A stretch of 64,000 bases of DNA from Pseudomonas sp. StFLB209 (GCF_000829415.1 NZ_AP014637.1:5225001-5289000); one strand, 5' to 3'; counted from the first letter of the stretch, positions 31,401 through 41,592 are shown. Numbers and translations: made by a program. The notes: generated by a model not told the origin, from the sequence alone.

Positions 31401-34400
31401 AGCATGGTCCGGAAGAACGCTTCATGAGCCTGCTCATTGGCACCCAGTCGTGCCTGGGCCACGTAGTTGCGGTATTGCGCTGGCGGCGCCAGCGGCTGGG
31501 CAACCCCGGCAAGCGCCGCGCTGATTTCGGTAACCAGGGTTTCGAGCGCCGTGTGGTCGAGGATGATGTGATGCAGCAGCAAAATCCCGACCCAGCGCTG
31601 GTTGGCCGGGTCGCGGGTATAAGCCAGCCGCAGCAGCGGCGCCCGGCTCAGGTCCAGGCGGTAATGACGGGGGTCGAAACGCGCCTGCAATTGCGTCAGT
31701 ACATCACCCTGCAAAAGCGCTTCGTCGATTCGCTCAAGGGCCAGTGGCGCACTGCGCCATACCACTTGCACCGCTTCTTCGAGCCCTTCCCAGACCACGC
31801 TGCTGCGCAGAATGTCATGACGGGCAATCACCGTGTTCAGAGCGGCGACAAAGGCTTTGATCCGCTCGATATCGACAAACGCGAACTGCACCTGCAACAC
31901 GTAAGGGTCACCGGCAGCGCTGGCAAGGTGGTGGTAAAGAACCCCCGCCTGCAACGGTGCCAGGGCGTAGATGTCTTGCACATTGGCCGCGCCGCCCGGC
32001 ACGGTGGCCAGCACTTGGTCGATCTGGGCCTGGCTCAGGCTGGCCAGCGGCAGCAGGTCCGGGGTGATGTGCTGCGCATCGGCGGCAATGCGGTTGGCCG
32101 GCACCGCGACCTGCGGCGCAGCGTACTGTGAATCCCCCACCGCCGCTGCCAGCGCAGCCACATTCGGTTGGCCGAACAGCACCCGCACATCGGCGTGCAA
32201 TTCGTGCTGGCGCATGCGCTCGACCAGCTTGACCGCCAATAACGAGTGACCGCCCAGCTCAAAGAAGTTGTCATGCCGCCCGACCCGCTCGATCTGCAGC
32301 AGGTCCTGCCAGAGCCCGGCGATCAGTTGCTCGACCTCACCTTGCGGGGCCTCGAACTGCTGGCGGGCAAACGCTTCGCTGTCCGGGCGCGGCAGCGCCT
32401 TGCGGTCGAGCTTGCCGTTGGTGGTCAATGGCAAGGCATCCAGGCGCACAAACGCACCGGGCACCATGTAGTCGGCAAGGTTTGCCAGCAATTGCTCGCG
32501 CAGTTCAGCGACCGTCGGCGCTGCACCCTCGGCGGCGATCCAGTAAGCCACCAGACGCTGGTCGCCGGGATTGTCCTGGCGCGCGATCACCACCGCGTCA
32601 CGCACGCCGGCACAGGCGGCCAGCCGCGCCTGGATTTCGCCCAGTTCGATACGGAAACCGCGAATCTTTACCTGATCGTCATTGCGACCCAGATAGTCTA
32701 GGTCGCCCTCGGCATTCCAGCGCGCCAGGTCGCCGGTCCGGTACAAGCGGGCCTGCGGGTCGCTGCTGAACGGATCGTTGATAAACCGTTCGGCACTCAG
32801 TTGTTCGCGGTTCAGGTAGCCGCGGGCCACCCCGGCACCGCCGACGTACAGCTCGCCCACCACGCCGACCGGCAGCGGCTGGCGTTGCTCGTCCAGCACA
32901 TACAGTTGCAGGTCGGGAATCGCCCGACCGATCGGGCTGACCCCGATCAGTTGCGCGTCGGCCGCCTGCAACGGCCGGTAGGTAACATGCACGGTGGTCT
33001 CGGTGATGCCGTACATGTTCACCAGCCGCGTGCCGGCATTGCTCAGATTGGCGTACCAAGGCTTGAGCATGCCCGGTTCCAGCGCCTCGCCACCGAAGAT
33101 CACCTCACGCAGCGAATGCTTGAACGGGCTGCCCTGCTGGGCGGCGATCAGCTGGCGGAACGCGCTGGGGGTCTGGTTCAGCACGCTGACGCCGGCCTCG
33201 CAGAGCAAGGCGTAACACGCCTGCGGCTCACGGCTGATACGTTGCGGCACGATCAGCAACTGACCGCCGTAGGCCAATGCCCCCCAGATTTCCCAGACCG
33301 AAAAGTCGAAAGCAAAAGAATGGAACAGCGCCCAGACATCCTGCTGGTTGAAGTCGAACCACTCACGGGTGGCCGAGAACAGCCGGGTGACGTTGCGGTG
33401 TTCGACCATCACCCCTTTGGGCAGGCCGGTGGAGCCAGAGGTATAGATGACGTAGGCCAGATGCTGGCGGCCCAGGCCGACGACCTGCGGATTACTGGTA
33501 GGCTGGCTGGCAAGCCCGGCGTCGCCCAGCTCAATGATCGGCAGGCCGGCTGAGGTGACTCGCTCACGGCTGTCGCCCTGGACCAGCACTGCCAGCGGCG
33601 CGCTGTCTTGCAGGGTGAAGACGATGCGTTCCTGCGGGTAAGCCGGATCGATGGGCACATAGCCAGCGCCGGCCTTGAGCACCCCCAGCAGGCCGACGAT
33701 CATTTCCACGCCACGCTCGACACAGATCGCCACCCGTTGATCCGGCCCGGCGCCCAGCGCCAGCAGATGATGGGCCAACTGATTGGCGCGGCTGTTCAAT
33801 TGGCCATAACTGAGCCGCTGCCCCTCGAAAATCAGCGCCGTGGCCTGCGGCCGGGCTGCGGCGTGGGCTTCGAACTGCTGATGGATCAGTGGCAGGTCGG
33901 CAAACTGCTGCGGTGCCGGGTTCAGACCGTGCAGCAAATGCTGGCGCTCTTGGGCCGGCAGAATGTCCAGGTCATGCAGCGCGCTGTCCGGCTGCTGCTC
34001 AAGGGCCTGGCTCAGGCTGTGCAGCGCGGTCTCCAGGTAATGGGTGAACCGCTCGGCGCCAATGCGGGTATCGGCCATGGCGGTGATGCGCAAGTCTTCG
34101 CCAAGGTCGTCGATGTTCACCGTCAGCGGGTAATTGGTGCGCTCTTGGGCCCCGAGAATCTGGATGCCTGGGGCGACGTCGATGATCTGCGCGCCGTCGA
34201 CGGCATCGCTGTGCCGGTAGTTGAAAATCGCGCCGAACAACGGGGTCGGCACGTTCACCGCACTGCAACGCTGGGCCAGCGCCAGCGATGCCTGTTCATG
34301 GCCGAGCAAGGCGGTCAGCCGCTGATGGGTGGCCAACACCGCGTCGCGCACGCCCTGCCCGCCAACATCAACCCGCAGCGGCAGGGTGTTAATGAACATG

Positions 34401-35524
34401 CCCAACGCCTGCTCGGCACCGGCGCCGGCGTCCATGCGGCCAAGCAGCACGGTGCCGAACACCACCGCCTCGCGGCCGGACACCACGCCCAGCACCCGGG
34501 CCATGGCCAGGTGCATAAGGCTTGCCACACTCACCCCGGTCTGGCGAGCTTGCGCACGCAGCGTGCGGCTCAGGCCGGCGTCGAGCATCAGCCTGGATTC
34601 TTCGATGTCCTTTACATCCGCTTCCTGCAAACCGAACGGCAAGGTCGGTGCATCAATGTCGCCGAGCATGGCAGCGAAAAATTGCTCTTGGGCGCCAATG
34701 TCGTTATTGAGCCGCACTCGAGCCAAGGCATCGCGAAACGGCACGGCCGCCGGCAACTGATCGGCCTGGCCGGCGAGCACCGCCTGAATCTCGCGCCGCA
34801 CCACGTCCAGCGCGGTGTGATCCATAACCATATGGTGGAACAGCAACAAGGCCACCACCCGCTGATTGGCCGGGTCCTCGGCAGAAACCAGCCGCAGCAG
34901 CGGCGCCTGGCGGACATCCAGACGCAACTGCCGCGAGTCATGCCGGGTGCGCAGTTGCTGCAATACATCGCCGTCAGTGGCCAGGCTCAGCGTCTCAAAA
35001 GCCAGGGTTGCCCGGCGCCAGACCACCTGCAGCGGCTCGTCGAGCCGGTCCCAGACGATGGCGGTGCGCAGGATATCGTGGCGATCGATCACCCATTGCA
35101 GCGCCTGGGCAAAGGCTTGCAGGTGCTCGGCACTGGCAAAGGCGAACTGCGCCTGCAGCACGTAAGGGTCGCCCTGCCCGGCAGCCAGGTGGTGATAAAG
35201 CATGCCCTCCTGCAACGGCGCCAGCGGGTAGATGTCTTGCAGGTTGGCCACACCACCGGGCACCGTCGCGACGATGCGGTCGATGGCCGCCTGATCCAGC
35301 TGCACCAGCGGTAGCATGTCCGGGGTGATCCGGTAGGCCGGGCTCAGCCAGTTGCCACCGCGCAGGGCGAGCATGTCCAGCAGCCCGGCCTTGTGTTCGG
35401 CCAGGCTGTCCCACAGCGCATCGTCTAGCGTTTCATCGTTGCCCAGCAACATCAGATCGGCGCCTTCACGTTGCAGACCGATCGCGTGGGTGGAAAGAAC
35501 AGCCATTAATTCGCGCAAATGCAT
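22481..35524 (-). CDS. Viscosin-group NRPS, modules 3-6 (B protein)
   Basis: This 4347-aa protein has four C-A-T modules and no thioesterase. An N-terminal TubC-like docking segment (about 1-55) shows that it receives the chain from another protein. All four C domains are dual E/C type with the HH-GDPY signature (near 111, 1197, 2272 and 3330). A-domain cores lie near 695, 1782, 2859 and 3915; carrier GGHS motifs near 1091, 2172, 3229 and 4304. Specificity residues read D-F-W-N-I-G-M-V-H (Thr), D-A-L-W-M-G-G-T-F (Val), D-A-W-F-L-G-N-V-V (Leu) and D-V-W-H-V-S-L-V-D (Ser). This equals residues 3-6 of viscosin-group peptides, so counterparts are ViscB, MassB and WlfB. The protein acts in the cytoplasm. 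The start at MHLRELM fits known B proteins, with a modest AGG upstream. No initiating module lies in the window. Confidence 0.94.
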   Translation of the reverse strand: MHLRELMAVLSTHAIGLQREGADLMLLGNDETLDDALWDSLAEHKAGLLDMLALRGGNWLSPAYRITPDMLPLVQLDQAAIDRIVATVPGGVANLQDIYPLAPLQEGMLYHHLAAGQGDPYVLQAQFAFASAEHLQAFAQALQWVIDRHDILRTAIVWDRLDEPLQVVWRRATLAFETLSLATDGDVLQQLRTRHDSRQLRLDVRQAPLLRLVSAEDPANQRVVALLLFHHMVMDHTALDVVRREIQAVLAGQADQLPAAVPFRDALARVRLNNDIGAQEQFFAAMLGDIDAPTLPFGLQEADVKDIEESRLMLDAGLSRTLRAQARQTGVSVASLMHLAMARVLGVVSGREAVVFGTVLLGRMDAGAGAEQALGMFINTLPLRVDVGGQGVRDAVLATHQRLTALLGHEQASLALAQRCSAVNVPTPLFGAIFNYRHSDAVDGAQIIDVAPGIQILGAQERTNYPLTVNIDDLGEDLRITAMADTRIGAERFTHYLETALHSLSQALEQQPDSALHDLDILPAQERQHLLHGLNPAPQQFADLPLIHQQFEAHAAARPQATALIFEGQRLSYGQLNSRANQLAHHLLALGAGPDQRVAICVERGVEMIVGLLGVLKAGAGYVPIDPAYPQERIVFTLQDSAPLAVLVQGDSRERVTSAGLPIIELGDAGLASQPTSNPQVVGLGRQHLAYVIYTSGSTGLPKGVMVEHRNVTRLFSATREWFDFNQQDVWALFHSFAFDFSVWEIWGALAYGGQLLIVPQRISREPQACYALLCEAGVSVLNQTPSAFRQLIAAQQGSPFKHSLREVIFGGEALEPGMLKPWYANLSNAGTRLVNMYGITETTVHVTYRPLQAADAQLIGVSPIGRAIPDLQLYVLDEQRQPLPVGVVGELYVGGAGVARGYLNREQLSAERFINDPFSSDPQARLYRTGDLARWNAEGDLDYLGRNDDQVKIRGFRIELGEIQARLAACAGVRDAVVIARQDNPGDQRLVAYWIAAEGAAPTVAELREQLLANLADYMVPGAFVRLDALPLTTNGKLDRKALPRPDSEAFARQQFEAPQGEVEQLIAGLWQDLLQIERVGRHDNFFELGGHSLLAVKLVERMRQHELHADVRVLFGQPNVAALAAAVGDSQYAAPQVAVPANRIAADAQHITPDLLPLASLSQAQIDQVLATVPGGAANVQDIYALAPLQAGVLYHHLASAAGDPYVLQVQFAFVDIERIKAFVAALNTVIARHDILRSSVVWEGLEEAVQVVWRSAPLALERIDEALLQGDVLTQLQARFDPRHYRLDLSRAPLLRLAYTRDPANQRWVGILLLHHIILDHTALETLVTEISAALAGVAQPLAPPAQYRNYVAQARLGANEQAHEAFFRTMLGDIDEPTLAYGLQDVHGDGSAIVDSHLPVDAALDTRLRQQARHLGISIASLVHQAWALVLARLSGREQVVFGTVLLGRLQGGEGADRALGMFINTLPLRIDVNAAPVLQALRSTHQSLAELLGHEQASLAQALRCSAVPAAQPLFGTLLNYRHSTTPDSGAAGWQGIDVLSSRERSNYPLVVNVDDFGSGLRLTVQALASVDGVRVCEALHAALDNLVLALEQAPHRAVHKVSVLSAAERERVVSGFNLTGRDYPREQTVHRLFELQAARQPQAVAAVHGAQQLSYRELNEQANRLAYHLLGLGVQSGHSVAVLLERSLPLLVAQLAISKCAAVYVPLDVNAPAERQAFMVQDSQAVLLLTESGQPVDYPARRLNLDEQVLHDYPAHDPHLMQSAEGVAYIMYTSGSTGTPKGVLVPHRAISRLVLNNGFAEFNAQDRVAFASNPAFDASTLEVWAPLLNGGCVVVVGQDTVLSRQDFAALLEQQAISVLWLTAGLFHQYAADLLPAFSRLRYLMVGGDVLDPAVIARVLRDGAPQHLLNGYGPTEATTFTTTELITQAGPGSIPIGRPIGNTRVYVLDARQQLLPVGAVGELYVGGDGVAKGYLNQPQLTDERFIADPFSDQPQAKLYRTGDLVSWQADGTLLYLGRNDQQVKIRGFRIEPGEIEARLAALPALRDVAVLVREDAPGDKRLVAYFTIQAGAPAPLLAELHEHLHSQLPDYMVPAAYVQLDSLPLTRNGKLDRRALPAPDQQALVSRAFVPPQGDTEIALAAIWSELLKVEQVGRFDHFFELGGHSLLAVTLIERMRQIGLSCDVRALFSQPSLAALAAAVGSGREVLVPDNLIARGAEHISPEQLSLTVLDQPSIDRIVSSVPGGAANVQDIYGLAPLQEGILYHHISAERGDPYLLQSRLAFDSVERLQAFAATLQQVIDRHDILRTAVLWQDLPAAQQVVWRHAELPVQHVPLAAQDGDVLNQLQARFDARHYRLDLSQAPLLRIVYADDPVNQRVVAILLFHHLILDHTAMEVVGQEMQALMFGQAQSLSQPVPYRNYVAQARLGASEQEHELFFRELLGDIDEPTLPFGLQDVQGDGRGIEEARLPLAPSLSRQLREQARQLGVSAASLMHLAWARVLGVLANRRDVVFGTVLLGRMQGGEGADRALGVFINTLPLRVDTRAALRDGVKTTHQRLTALLGHEHASLALAQRCSGVAKGSPLFSALLNYRHSAVEHQPRDGQGIWEGVQLLGGEERSNYPLTLSVDDLGEDFALTVLAASSIGAERICGYMQAAVQQLSEALRADPAQTLEQLPILPAAERQQLLDGFNATTADYPQRLTIDQRVAAQAAERPDAVAAVYQGQSLSYGQLEQRANGLAAQLLAQGVQPDERVAVVARRGLDTLVGLLAVLKAGGAYVPVDPAHPAERLAYLLSDSQPKVVLTLSELVGRLPVLSVPVIELDRLPLAQLNGELTQRATVNNLAYVIYTSGSTGLPKGVMVEHQTLKNLVDWHCQAFELGVGKHTSSLAGFGFDAMAWEIWPALCSGATLHLAPTQDGEQDIEALLDWWRAQPLDVSFLPTPVAEYAFSQQQPHPTLKTLLIGGDRLRQFQRDPGFAVVNNYGPTEATVVATSGVMQVGELLHIGKPMANARAYVLDEQQQPVPIGVVGELYVGGAGVARGYLNREDLTAERFLTDPFNGGRMYRTGDLVRWLADGNLEYLGRNDDQVKIRGVRVELGEIEAALSSHAAVKDAVALVRGGQLVVWFTATQPVDLQALRDYLQGRLADYLIPAAWVQLDSLPLTVNGKLDRKALPDPDQEALLSREYQAPQGETETALAAIWAEVLKVPRVGRFDHFFELGGHSLLAVTLVERMRQAGLASDVRVLFNQPTLAALAAAVGNSREVAVPANLITLDTQRITPDLLPLVQLDQSAIDHIVASVPGGVANVQDIYPLAPLQEGILYHHISARQGDPYLLQSCLAFDSHERLLAFADALRAAIARHDILRTAVLWQGLPTPVQVVWRQAPLPLLEVQLNPAAGDVLTQLQARFDARDYRLDISQAPLVQLVLANDPANQRVVAILLFHHLALDHTALEVVRQEMQVSLLGLDASLGQAIPYRNYVVQARHGVSEQEHEGFFRDMLGDIDEPTLPFGLRDVQGDGADIEQFQLELATSLASRLRSQAQQAGVSAASLFHLAWARVLGATSGKDSVVFGTVLLGRLQGGAGADRGLGMFINTLPLRVDLDGAGVRDALKSTHARLSALLVHEHAPLALAQRCSGVAAPLPLFSAMLNFRHSENHASQQQALQGIVTLKHEGRTNYPLTLNADDLGDGFRLTVLTPASIGAERLCGYMQQALSELVEALEQQPRRSVNTLPVLDNEERQQLLEGFNATAVPYDLEQTLHGLFSAQVQRTPNATALQAGEQVLSYAQLEARADALAQVLIEQGVQPDARVAICVERSVEMVVGLLGILKAGGAYVPLDPAYPLERLQHMLEDSEPVVLLVHQATRNLLPVSGIPVINLETIVAGAPVGASLLANASASNLAYVIYTSGSTGKPKGVMNEHAAVVNRLLWMQDAYGLTAQDRILQKTPFSFDVSVWEFFWPLITGAQLIMAKPEGHKDPAYLKRIIDQQQITTLHFVPSMLEVFLAHGEAGDCTSLKRVVCSGEALPGHLVRRFKTQLPHSELHNLYGPTEAAVDVTAWDCAGPLEQTPDNTPIGQPIANTRMYILDSQQQPVPLGVVGELYIGGVQVARGYLNRPELNAERFLNDPFADGRMYRTGDVARYLADGTIEYLGRNDDQVKIRGLRIELGEIQSRLTDQSEINEAVVVAREDVPGDKRLVAYYTAAHALEIATLRAHLLASLPEFMVPAQFVHLAALPLSPNGKLDRKALPAPDAQSLAVREYQAPQGELEITLAGLWAELLGVERVGRQDHFFELGGHSLLAVTLIGRLQQQGIEADVRALFEQPTLAGYAAITERMEIVL
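22611..24277 (-). repeat. Serine A-T block, copy in the four-module NRPS
   Basis: This is the partner of 16042-17708. It ends in the last carrier domain of the protein, so the copy covers the A6-T6 unit. Differences are scattered single bases, mostly synonymous where I checked. Confidence 0.88.
23819..23845. repeat. REP sequence inside the A6 coding region
   Basis: The same in-frame REP core as at 17250-17276, at the same position of the serine A domain. It was evidently copied along with the 1.67-kb block, or was already present before the duplication. Confidence 0.85.
26201..27441 (-). repeat. Leucine A-core block, copy in the four-module NRPS
   Basis: This is the partner of 19590-20830 and lies in module 5. 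Both copies encode the same Leu specificity residues. The A-domain end and carrier domain beyond 26201 are specific to this module. Confidence 0.85.
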
Positions 35525-35752
35525 GGGAAGAACCTGCCGTGAAATCGTTGACGGAAACAGCCGGGCGGGCGTTTTCCAACTGCAAAGCCAACGCGAGCCA
35601 TCCTGGCCCGCTACCGGGGGAGAAAACTAAAGCATCCGGCAGTGGCACTCTGACAGGGGAAGCAGGGACAAACCGCAGGATTGGGTTGAACGCATCGGGC
35701 CAGAGCGGTTCGTGGCCTTTGGGGCGGCATGGGCGGCGGGTGATTGGCCGCG
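35525..35752 (-). promoter_or_regulatory. Presumed promoter region of the NRPS operon
   Basis: This is the only gap upstream of the NRPS genes, between their start and the YciE-gene terminator, so the main NRPS promoter should lie here. It is GC-rich. I could not identify convincing -35/-10 boxes or a lux-box-like palindrome by eye. Confidence 0.5.
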
Positions 35753-35778
35753 AAAAAAAGCCCGCCATCAAGGCGGGC
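35753..35778 (-). terminator. Rho-independent terminator of the YciE-like gene
   Basis: On the minus strand a GCCCGCC TTGAT GGCGGGC hairpin (35778 to 35760) is followed by seven T residues (35759-35753). It lies 22 bases after the stop of the YciE-like gene. It should prevent read-through from that gene into the NRPS promoter region. Confidence 0.88.
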
Positions 35779-35799
35779 AAGCTCGCACATCCGTTCGGC

Positions 35800-36312
35800 T
35801 TACTTTTTATTGGCCATCTTGGCGGCCTGAGCAGCACCTTGTTCGGCAATCACGGTGAGCTTTTCGTCGGCGCCCTTTTCCTCGACCAGAGTGTCCTTAA
35901 GCAGCTTTGCCGCCTCGTCGAACCCCAGTTGCCTGGCCATGGCGATCAAGGTGCCGTAGCTGGCGATCTCGTAATGCTCGACCTTCTGCGCCGCGCCGAT
36001 CAGGGCGGCATCGAGTACTTCGCCCTTCTCGATTTCTTCGAGCAGGTCTTTACTCTCTTCAACCAGCCCTTCCATCGCGACGCACTTGATGCGCTTGAGC
36101 TTGAGCCCGGTGACCTCGACCAGTTGATCGATCCGTTCGATCTGGCCACGGGTTTCTTCCAGGTGCGTTTCAAAGGCCTCTGCCAGTAACGGGTTTGTGC
36201 AAGCGCGTGCCAGGCGTGGCAGCGCTTTGGTGATCTGTTTTTCTGCGCTGTAAACATCGGAAAGTTCGTGCACAAACAGATCCTGAACCGTAGTACGGGT
36301 AGCTTTAGACAT
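35800..36312 (-). CDS. YciE/DUF892-type ferritin-like protein
   Basis: This 170-aa protein of the DUF892 (YciE) family has a four-helix ferritin-like fold. It opens with the family motif DLFVHELSDVYSAEKQITKALPRL (given here in two parts: DLFVHELSDVYSAEKQ, then ITKALPRL), and later helices hold KVEHYEIASYGTL with possible metal-binding Glu and His residues. It ends in a Lys-rich tail. YciE proteins are induced by stress; the activity is unproven. ATG 36312 was chosen because GGAG lies nine bases upstream; the open frame to 36360 has no such site. A terminator follows. It is upstream of, and co-directional with, the NRPS genes but is probably a separate transcript. Confidence 0.85.
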   Translation of the reverse strand: MSKATRTTVQDLFVHELSDVYSAEKQITKALPRLARACTNPLLAEAFETHLEETRGQIERIDQLVEVTGLKLKRIKCVAMEGLVEESKDLLEEIEKGEVLDAALIGAAQKVEHYEIASYGTLIAMARQLGFDEAAKLLKDTLVEEKGADEKLTVIAEQGAAQAAKMANKK

Positions 36313-36779
36313 GACAATTCTCCAATAAAAATACGATACAACCGATAAACACCGGCTCACCTTAGTTACAAATACTCAGCCACTGCCAATAAAACACCTG
36401 ACAGCCCATCACTGTTTAGCGCGTGCATCAACACCGGGTTTAGCCGCAAAAAAAAACAAGTACACAGGCTCAGTAAAAGTGCCGTCAAAAAAGCCAGGCG
36501 AGGCAAGCATTGCAAGGTAAATACTGGCCGCAATGGACTACCTGAATTCGCTCACACGCAATGCGCTGTGTTTAGTTACGACCGAAGCTGACCGGCGAAT
36601 CGTTCATCTTTCGATATTTATAATGACGGACGGCAAGACAAGCGGCGCCTTGGTCAATTGAACAGTGTCCAGTGGCAAAAGCCCACTCACCAACAACTGT
36701 CTATTTCAACTTTAATAACGGCCTGAAAGCCTGAAAAAGTTAAGCGGACAGCCCGGTTGGTTACGTGAATACCCCCGGC
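36313..36779. other. AT-richer intergenic region, no gene supported
   Basis: About 470 bases of lower GC content lie between the YciE-like and DUF1652 genes, both on the minus strand. The part nearest 36313 should hold the YciE-gene promoter. No ORF with a credible ribosome site was found. A small RNA cannot be excluded, but I see no clear terminator that would define one. Confidence 0.4.
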
Positions 36780-37037
36780 TCAGCTTTCCTTGCGCCAGCT
36801 CTCCAGGGTTCCGTGATGCTGTTGAGTCAGCTCCTGCTTGAGCTGGAACACCAGATCCACGATGGCCCGACTGGTGGTCAGACTGGAGGCGTCAATCTCA
36901 TGGGCAATGAACGATGGGTGGCCCTTGCCCGACTGGTAGACCGAAACGGTCATTTTCTGGTTGTTGTCGATGGTGCAGATGCACCTCAACGGAAGAAAGC
37001 CAGACTCGATGATCTGGCGAAGCTCTAGGGGCGACAT
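36780..37037 (-). CDS. DUF1652 family protein
   Basis: This 85-aa protein matches the small DUF1652 proteins common in Pseudomonas. It begins MSPLELRQIIESGFLPLRC, followed by a short beta-rich CTIDNNQKMTVSV stretch and a C-terminal helix (SRAIVDLVFQLKQEL). The function is unknown. I chose ATG 37037, preceded by GGGAGAG at a spacing of eight, rather than the longer frame to 37142, whose N-terminal part has unusual composition and overlaps nothing conserved. Several unlinked paralogues usually occur in Pseudomonas genomes. Confidence 0.72.
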   Translation of the reverse strand: MSPLELRQIIESGFLPLRCICTIDNNQKMTVSVYQSGKGHPSFIAHEIDASSLTTSRAIVDLVFQLKQELTQQHHGTLESWRKES

Positions 37038-37158
37038 CACGGCTGCTCTCCCGGACGGGTGGATGATCCATAAGCAGTCGAAAGGAAATGTGCAGTGTTT
37101 GTTCCATGAACTGGACAGGCGGGCGCTGATTCCAGCAAACACCGGATTGCAGGACTAA

Positions 37159-37181
37159 TTCGCGGCTGAAGCCGCTCCTAC
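37159..37181. repeat. REP element
   Basis: TTCGCGGCTGAAGCCGCTCCTAC is the common Pseudomonas REP core, with a GCGGCT/AGCCGC palindrome. It separates the DUF1652 gene from the next minus-strand gene and may serve as its 3' end. Confidence 0.75.
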
Positions 37182-37210
37182 CCGGACCGCCCCCCCCGGC
37201 GCGAACACGC

Positions 37211-37579
37211 TCAGGACGGAAACCGCTCGCTGCAATACGCTGCGAGCATGTCACGCAGCCAGGGGGTCATCATCTGCTTGCCCAGCGCATCGCCCAGCAA
37301 GCCCATGTCATCGGACACGCAGGCAGCGATCTCGGCATTACGAGTAATACGAAAACAGCTTTTGAACACGTACTCGCGCAACTGTCTGACCTGCTCAGCC
37401 GCCTCTGGCGAAACATGTTCATGGCAATCGACCATGGTGCAGGCCTGCACCCAACTGCTGTCGAACGAAGCGCTGTCGCGCAGGTCAAGCACGGCATCCC
37501 AATTATCGATATTGCCCAGCAGGCGCTGGAAAAAATCGTCCTGGCGCACGACAGCCGTGAGCTCGGCAAGGCTTTGCAT
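37211..37579 (-). CDS. Conserved-looking hypothetical protein, 122 aa
   Basis: I do not recognise a named domain. The protein is soluble, acidic and probably helical, with cysteines at several positions (ACTMVDCHEH, SCFRITRNAEIAACVSDD). It starts 32 bases after the hisN-like stop on the same strand, so the two may be co-transcribed. A GGAG lies about 14 bases before the ATG, which is a long spacing. Codon use looks like that of its neighbours, so I consider the gene real. Confidence 0.6.
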   Translation of the reverse strand: MQSLAELTAVVRQDDFFQRLLGNIDNWDAVLDLRDSASFDSSWVQACTMVDCHEHVSPEAAEQVRQLREYVFKSCFRITRNAEIAACVSDDMGLLGDALGKQMMTPWLRDMLAAYCSERFPS

Positions 37580-37611
37580 AATCAGTGCATCGCTCCATCA
37601 GAGGGCAGGAT

Positions 37612-38400
37612 TCAGCCCTTGCCCGCCAGCAACTCCAGCACCTGCGCGTGCAGCGCCGGATCACCGCAAGCCACCACTGGGCCGCCATGCTGCGCCGTGC
37701 CGCCGGTCCAGCTGGTCATCACGCCACCCGCGCCTTCGATGATCGGCATCAGTGCCTGCACGTCATAAGGTTTGAGGCTCGCTTCGATGATCACATCGAC
37801 ATACCCGCTGGCCAGCATGCAGTACGCATAGCAGTCACCGCCCCAACGCATCAGGCGGGTCTGGCTGGCGACCCGATCAAAGGCTGCACGCTGCGCTTGA
37901 TCGAACATGTCTGGCGTCGTCGCCATCAGCGTCGCTTGCGACAGGCTCGCGCAACGGCGGGTCTTCAGCGGCGCGCCATTGCACCAGGCGGCGTCGCGGG
38001 TGCCGACATAACGCTCGCGGGTGAACGGCTGGTTCATGACGCCCAGCACCGGCTGCTCGCCGTCATTCAACGCAATCAGCGTGCCCCACAGCGGCAGCCC
38101 GGTAATAAAGGCACGGGTGCCGTCGATCGGGTCCAGTACCCAGGTCAGGCCGCTGCTGCCGGCCACCGCCTCTTCTTCTTCACCGAGAATGCCGTCGTGC
38201 GGGTAACGGGCCTGGATCAGCTCGCGCATCACCCGCTCTGCCGCCTTGTCGCCCTCGGTCACCGGATCGAACAACGCCCCGCCCTTGTCTTGCACCGCCA
38301 GCGGCGCACGGAACCACGGCAAAATCGCCAGGCCCGAGGCATTGGCCAGTTGGTGGGCGAAAGTCAGGTACTCCTGGAGTTTTTCTTGCGGCAAAGACAT
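37612..38400 (-). CDS. hisN: Inositol monophosphatase family phosphatase, HisN-like histidinol-phosphatase
   Basis: This 262-aa protein has the metal-binding motifs of the inositol monophosphatase family: DPVTEGDKAAE (45-55), GEEEE (73-77), DPIDGTRAF (90-98) and a C-terminal PYDVQALMPIIEGAGG. These residues bind Mg ions and the phosphate. The subgroup resembles bacterial histidinol-phosphatases (HisN), which hydrolyse L-histidinol phosphate in histidine synthesis. CysQ- or SuhB-type activity cannot be excluded without alignment. It stands alone from other his genes. Confidence 0.75.
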   Translation of the reverse strand: MSLPQEKLQEYLTFAHQLANASGLAILPWFRAPLAVQDKGGALFDPVTEGDKAAERVMRELIQARYPHDGILGEEEEAVAGSSGLTWVLDPIDGTRAFITGLPLWGTLIALNDGEQPVLGVMNQPFTRERYVGTRDAAWCNGAPLKTRRCASLSQATLMATTPDMFDQAQRAAFDRVASQTRLMRWGGDCYAYCMLASGYVDVIIEASLKPYDVQALMPIIEGAGGVMTSWTGGTAQHGGPVVACGDPALHAQVLELLAGKG

Positions 38401-38484
38401 GAGCGATTCCCGGGCTTGATGCGAATAACGGGGGCAGATTCAGACACGCCCGCCATGACAGGCGCGCATCATAGCCCGAGCGCA

Positions 38485-38895
38485 TCAGGAATGCAGGCCC
38501 GGCGTCTTATCCGAGCGGTTCCACGGATACCCCTTGGCCATCAGCAGCATCTCTTTGGCCTGATCGAGAAAATCACTGATCAGCCACGGCTTGGGCATGA
38601 ACCGCGCATTGGCCGGCAACTCGTCATTGCGCACGGCGCGATGTCCGGATGTCACCAACACCGGAATCTGCGGCCAGCATTCAGAAATCAGCCAGGCCAG
38701 CTCGAACCCGTCGATCTTGCCCGGCATCTTGATGTCGGTGATGACCAGCCCGATGTCGGGGTGCTCCTGAAGAATCTTGAACGCTTGGTCGGCATTGGGC
38801 GCACCCAGTGCCTTGATCTCTCCAAGCTCAAGAATCTCCTGGGCCAGTTCCAATAACACCGGCTCGTCTTCCACTACTAATACGTACTGTTCCAT
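38485..38895 (-). CDS. Single-domain response regulator
   Basis: This 136-aa protein is a CheY-like receiver and nothing else. Asp10 and Glu11 form the acidic pocket, Asp54 in VITDIKMPG is the phospho-acceptor, Thr82 (VTSGH) and Lys102 (MPKPW) complete the switch. With no DNA-binding or enzymatic output it would act through protein contacts or a phosphorelay. No histidine kinase is adjacent. I chose ATG 38895 since the receiver begins at once (MEQYVLVVEDEP); the longer frame to 38991 adds 32 unlike residues. Confidence 0.82.
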   Translation of the reverse strand: MEQYVLVVEDEPVLLELAQEILELGEIKALGAPNADQAFKILQEHPDIGLVITDIKMPGKIDGFELAWLISECWPQIPVLVTSGHRAVRNDELPANARFMPKPWLISDFLDQAKEMLLMAKGYPWNRSDKTPGLHS

Positions 38896-39078
38896 AGACT
38901 CGGCTCCATCAGTTGTTACCCATGTGAAGCCTTGACTGGACAAACGGTTCAGAGAATTTTGCCGAACGGTCGTGACCGTGGGTTTGGGCAAAGGTGGTGG
39001 TGACGGGCGTGGATTCCGATGAGTGGATAATGGCCTGATGCCTGGTCTTTGAGATGCTCAATCATGCCTGAACAGTCC

Positions 39079-39107
39079 CGATGGTTCCTGTCGGCAAGAA
39101 CCATCGG
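39079..39107. terminator. Hairpin downstream of the TonB-receptor gene
   Basis: CCGATGGTTC (39079-39088) pairs with GAACCATCGG (39098-39107) around a nine-base loop, 17 bases after the receptor stop. There is no clear T-tract on either side, so termination is likely but not certain. Confidence 0.5.
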
Positions 39108-39123
39108 CCGTCACGCGCCTTGA

Positions 39124-41524
39124 CTAGAACGCATACACCAGTATGGCCGTGGCGCTGCGCGGGGTGCCATACCAGCCACGTGAACCAATCGCGGTGTAGT
39201 ATTTCTCGTCAAACAGATTATTGAGGTTGAGCGCAACACTGGTTTGCGCGGTGAACGCGTATTGCGCCATGACGTCGACAATGCTGTAGGCATCCTGGCC
39301 GAATGTTTCGTCATTGGGGCCGGCGCCCTTGTAGTACTCCGCCCCTTGCCAGCGCACACCGCCACCCACTTTCAGTTGTGGCATTGACTGCAGGCGATAG
39401 CTGGTGAACAGCTTGAGGGTATCCCTGGGCACTTCAGTGCGCAGGCGCTGGCCATCCGAGTCCTCAATCACCGCGTAGGTGTAGCTGGCAGACACTTGCC
39501 AGTCAGGAAGGATTTCGCCAGCCATTTCCATCTCGAAACCACGGGTCTTGGTACCAGACTCGGCACGGTAGGCCTGATTGCCGTCCGGCGCCAGGTTGCT
39601 GCCGTCGGCCACCGCGAGGTTGTCCTGGCGGACCTCGAACACACTCAAGCCTGCGGTCAGACGCTTGTCCCAGAACTCGCTCTTGAGACCCAGCTCGTAA
39701 TTCACGCCCTCTTCCGGATCAAGGTAGCTGCCAGTGACCGTCCTGTTGCTTTGAGGCTTGAAGATCGTGGTGTAACTGGCGTAGGCCGACCAGTTCTCGG
39801 ACAGGTCATAGACCAGCCCCAGATAAGGCGTGACCACCCCGCTTTCGCCACGTGAAGTGCGGGTGACACTGCCGGTCGACAAGCGTTGGGAGAGGTCGTC
39901 ACGTTGCCAGTCGATCACCCGTGCTCCGGTAATCAACGCTAGATCATCGGCCAGGCTCCAACGCACCGAAGCCACCAGCCCGGTCTGGGTTTCGTCCTGC
40001 GCCGTGCGCGAAGAGCGGGTATGGATCGCGCTCGGGGTCGCCAGCGAACCGTCCCATGTATAGATGTTGTCGATGGTCTGAAACGACCACAGCGGGTAAC
40101 CGTAACTACGGTAGTAGGCTTTGTAGTGGCTGGCTCCGAGGTAGAGCTGATGCTCGCGGGACAACAACTGGAACGGGCCGGACGCCGACAGTTCGAACGA
40201 GGTCTGGCGCGGCTCCCCTGCCCAGCGGCCAGTCCAGGTACTGATGCCGCTGCCATCGGGGTTGACAGTACCGCTGGCAGCGGTGGCAAAGGCATCGTCA
40301 TAGCTGCGGCGGCTATGCTCGGCGTTGAGTTTCAACTGCCAGCCATTTCCGAGCTCATGGTCCAGGCTGGTGAACAACGTCTTGCTCCGACGTTTGTGGT
40401 AGCTCCAGTCCGACGCCGAGTTGAACGAGCGCGAAGGCTTGAAATGACTGCCATCAGTGTTGTACATCGGGAAGCCGTGATTGCCGGCGCCTTCGTTGTC
40501 CATTTCCTGGTATTCAGCCCCCACGGTCAGCATCGTGCTGTCAGTCAGGTCCCACTCCACCACCCCGTAAGCCACCTGCTTTTCCAGGGACTGGCGGTCG
40601 ACATGGCTCTGGCCATCGCTGGCCGAGGCAACCAGGCGCCCGCGCACATGACCGCTGTCCGATAGCTTGCCGGACAGGTCCAGCTCAGTGCGGTAGGTGT
40701 CCCAGGAACCGGCTTTGAGGGTCAGCGAACGCTGCGGTTCGAAGGTCGGCTTCTTGCGAATCAGGTTGACCGTCGCGCCGGGGTCCCCGGTTCCGGACAT
40801 CAGCCCGGTGGCCCCTCGCACCACCTCGACCCGGTCATAGCTGACCATGTCGGCAAGGTCGTCGCGAAATCCGAAGGTATCCGGGCGGTTGAAACCGTCA
40901 ACCTGAATACTGCCGACCTCAAAGCCGCGCACATAGATATGGTTGGCGTCGCTGCCAGCCGGCCCCATGCTGTCGACGACCACACCGGGCGTCTGCTCCA
41001 GTACCTGAGTAACATCGGTCAGGTTCTGGTCGTCAATCTGCTGGCGGGTGACCACACTCACCGACTGCGGTGTCTCGCGTGCCGACAGGCGCAGCCCGGT
41101 CGCGGTATTGGCAGAACCTGTGGTGTAACTGCCAGTGCCTTCAGTGGTGGCCCCTAACTGCACGCTCGATACAGTGGTCGCGCCCAGCTCCAGGTGCGGG
41201 TTGGGCCAACAGGTAACGCTTGTCTGCGGCGCGCTGCATCTGCAGCCCACTGCCCTGCAGCAGGCGCGCCAACCCTTGCTCGGGCTCGTAACTGCCCTGC
41301 AACCCCTGACTGCGCAGGCCGGCGGTTTGTTCGTTGCTGAAGCTGACCGTCACCCCGCTGACGGTGGCGAACTGGTTGATGGCAGCGGCCAGCGAACCCG
41401 CCGGGATGCTGTAGGCGACCGGGTCTGCCCAGGCATTGACCCCCACCAGCATCGCACCTGAAAGGCCCGCTGCCAGGGTGGCCTGACGAACACTGATGGC
41501 GAGGGGAGAAAAACAAGCGGACAT
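39124..41524 (-). pseudogene. TonB-dependent siderophore receptor with STN domain, frameshifted
   Basis: Together the two frames encode an FpvA/FoxA-like receptor of roughly 800 aa. The first frame (41524 to about 41200) has a signal peptide and an STN signalling domain (VAYSIPAGSLAAAINQFA). The second frame, open from 41250 to the stop at 39124, has the TonB-box/plug region (LRLSARETPQSVSVVTRQQ, IYVRGFEV) and a barrel ending in YAF. Near 41195-41215 the reading frame changes by one base, in the linker after DKRYLLAQP, so no continuous product can be made. An STN domain implies signalling through a FecR-like anti-sigma factor, but no sigma/anti-sigma pair is near. ATG 41524 has AGGAG upstream, and a Fur-box-like site lies before it. 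A sequencing error could also explain the break. Confidence 0.8.
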
Positions 41525-41573
41525 CCATTGACTCCTGTTCCGTGGACGTTCGATTACCAATGCGAAACGCATC

Positions 41574-41592
41574 GATAACGAGAATCCTTCGC
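41574..41592 (-). promoter_or_regulatory. Fur-box-like site upstream of the TonB receptor
   Basis: GATAACGAGAATCCTTCGC matches the 19-base Fur consensus at 14 positions by my count and lies 50 bases before the receptor start. Iron-dependent repression would suit a siderophore receptor gene. Confidence 0.5.

Noticed and set aside
10950..35524. Pyoverdine or other siderophore NRPS
   Set aside because: No chromophore modules or hydroxyornithine/Dab codes. The residues are Thr, Val, Leu, Ser and Ile, with many dual C domains and tandem thioesterases, which fits a lipopeptide.
36313..36779. Possible small RNA in the AT-rich gap
   Set aside because: No defined promoter-terminator pair could be seen, so it was left as an intergenic note.
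39124..41524. TonB receptor as part of the NRPS system
   Set aside because: It is several genes away, has no shared operon and looks like a general siderophore receptor; the NRPS product is not a siderophore.
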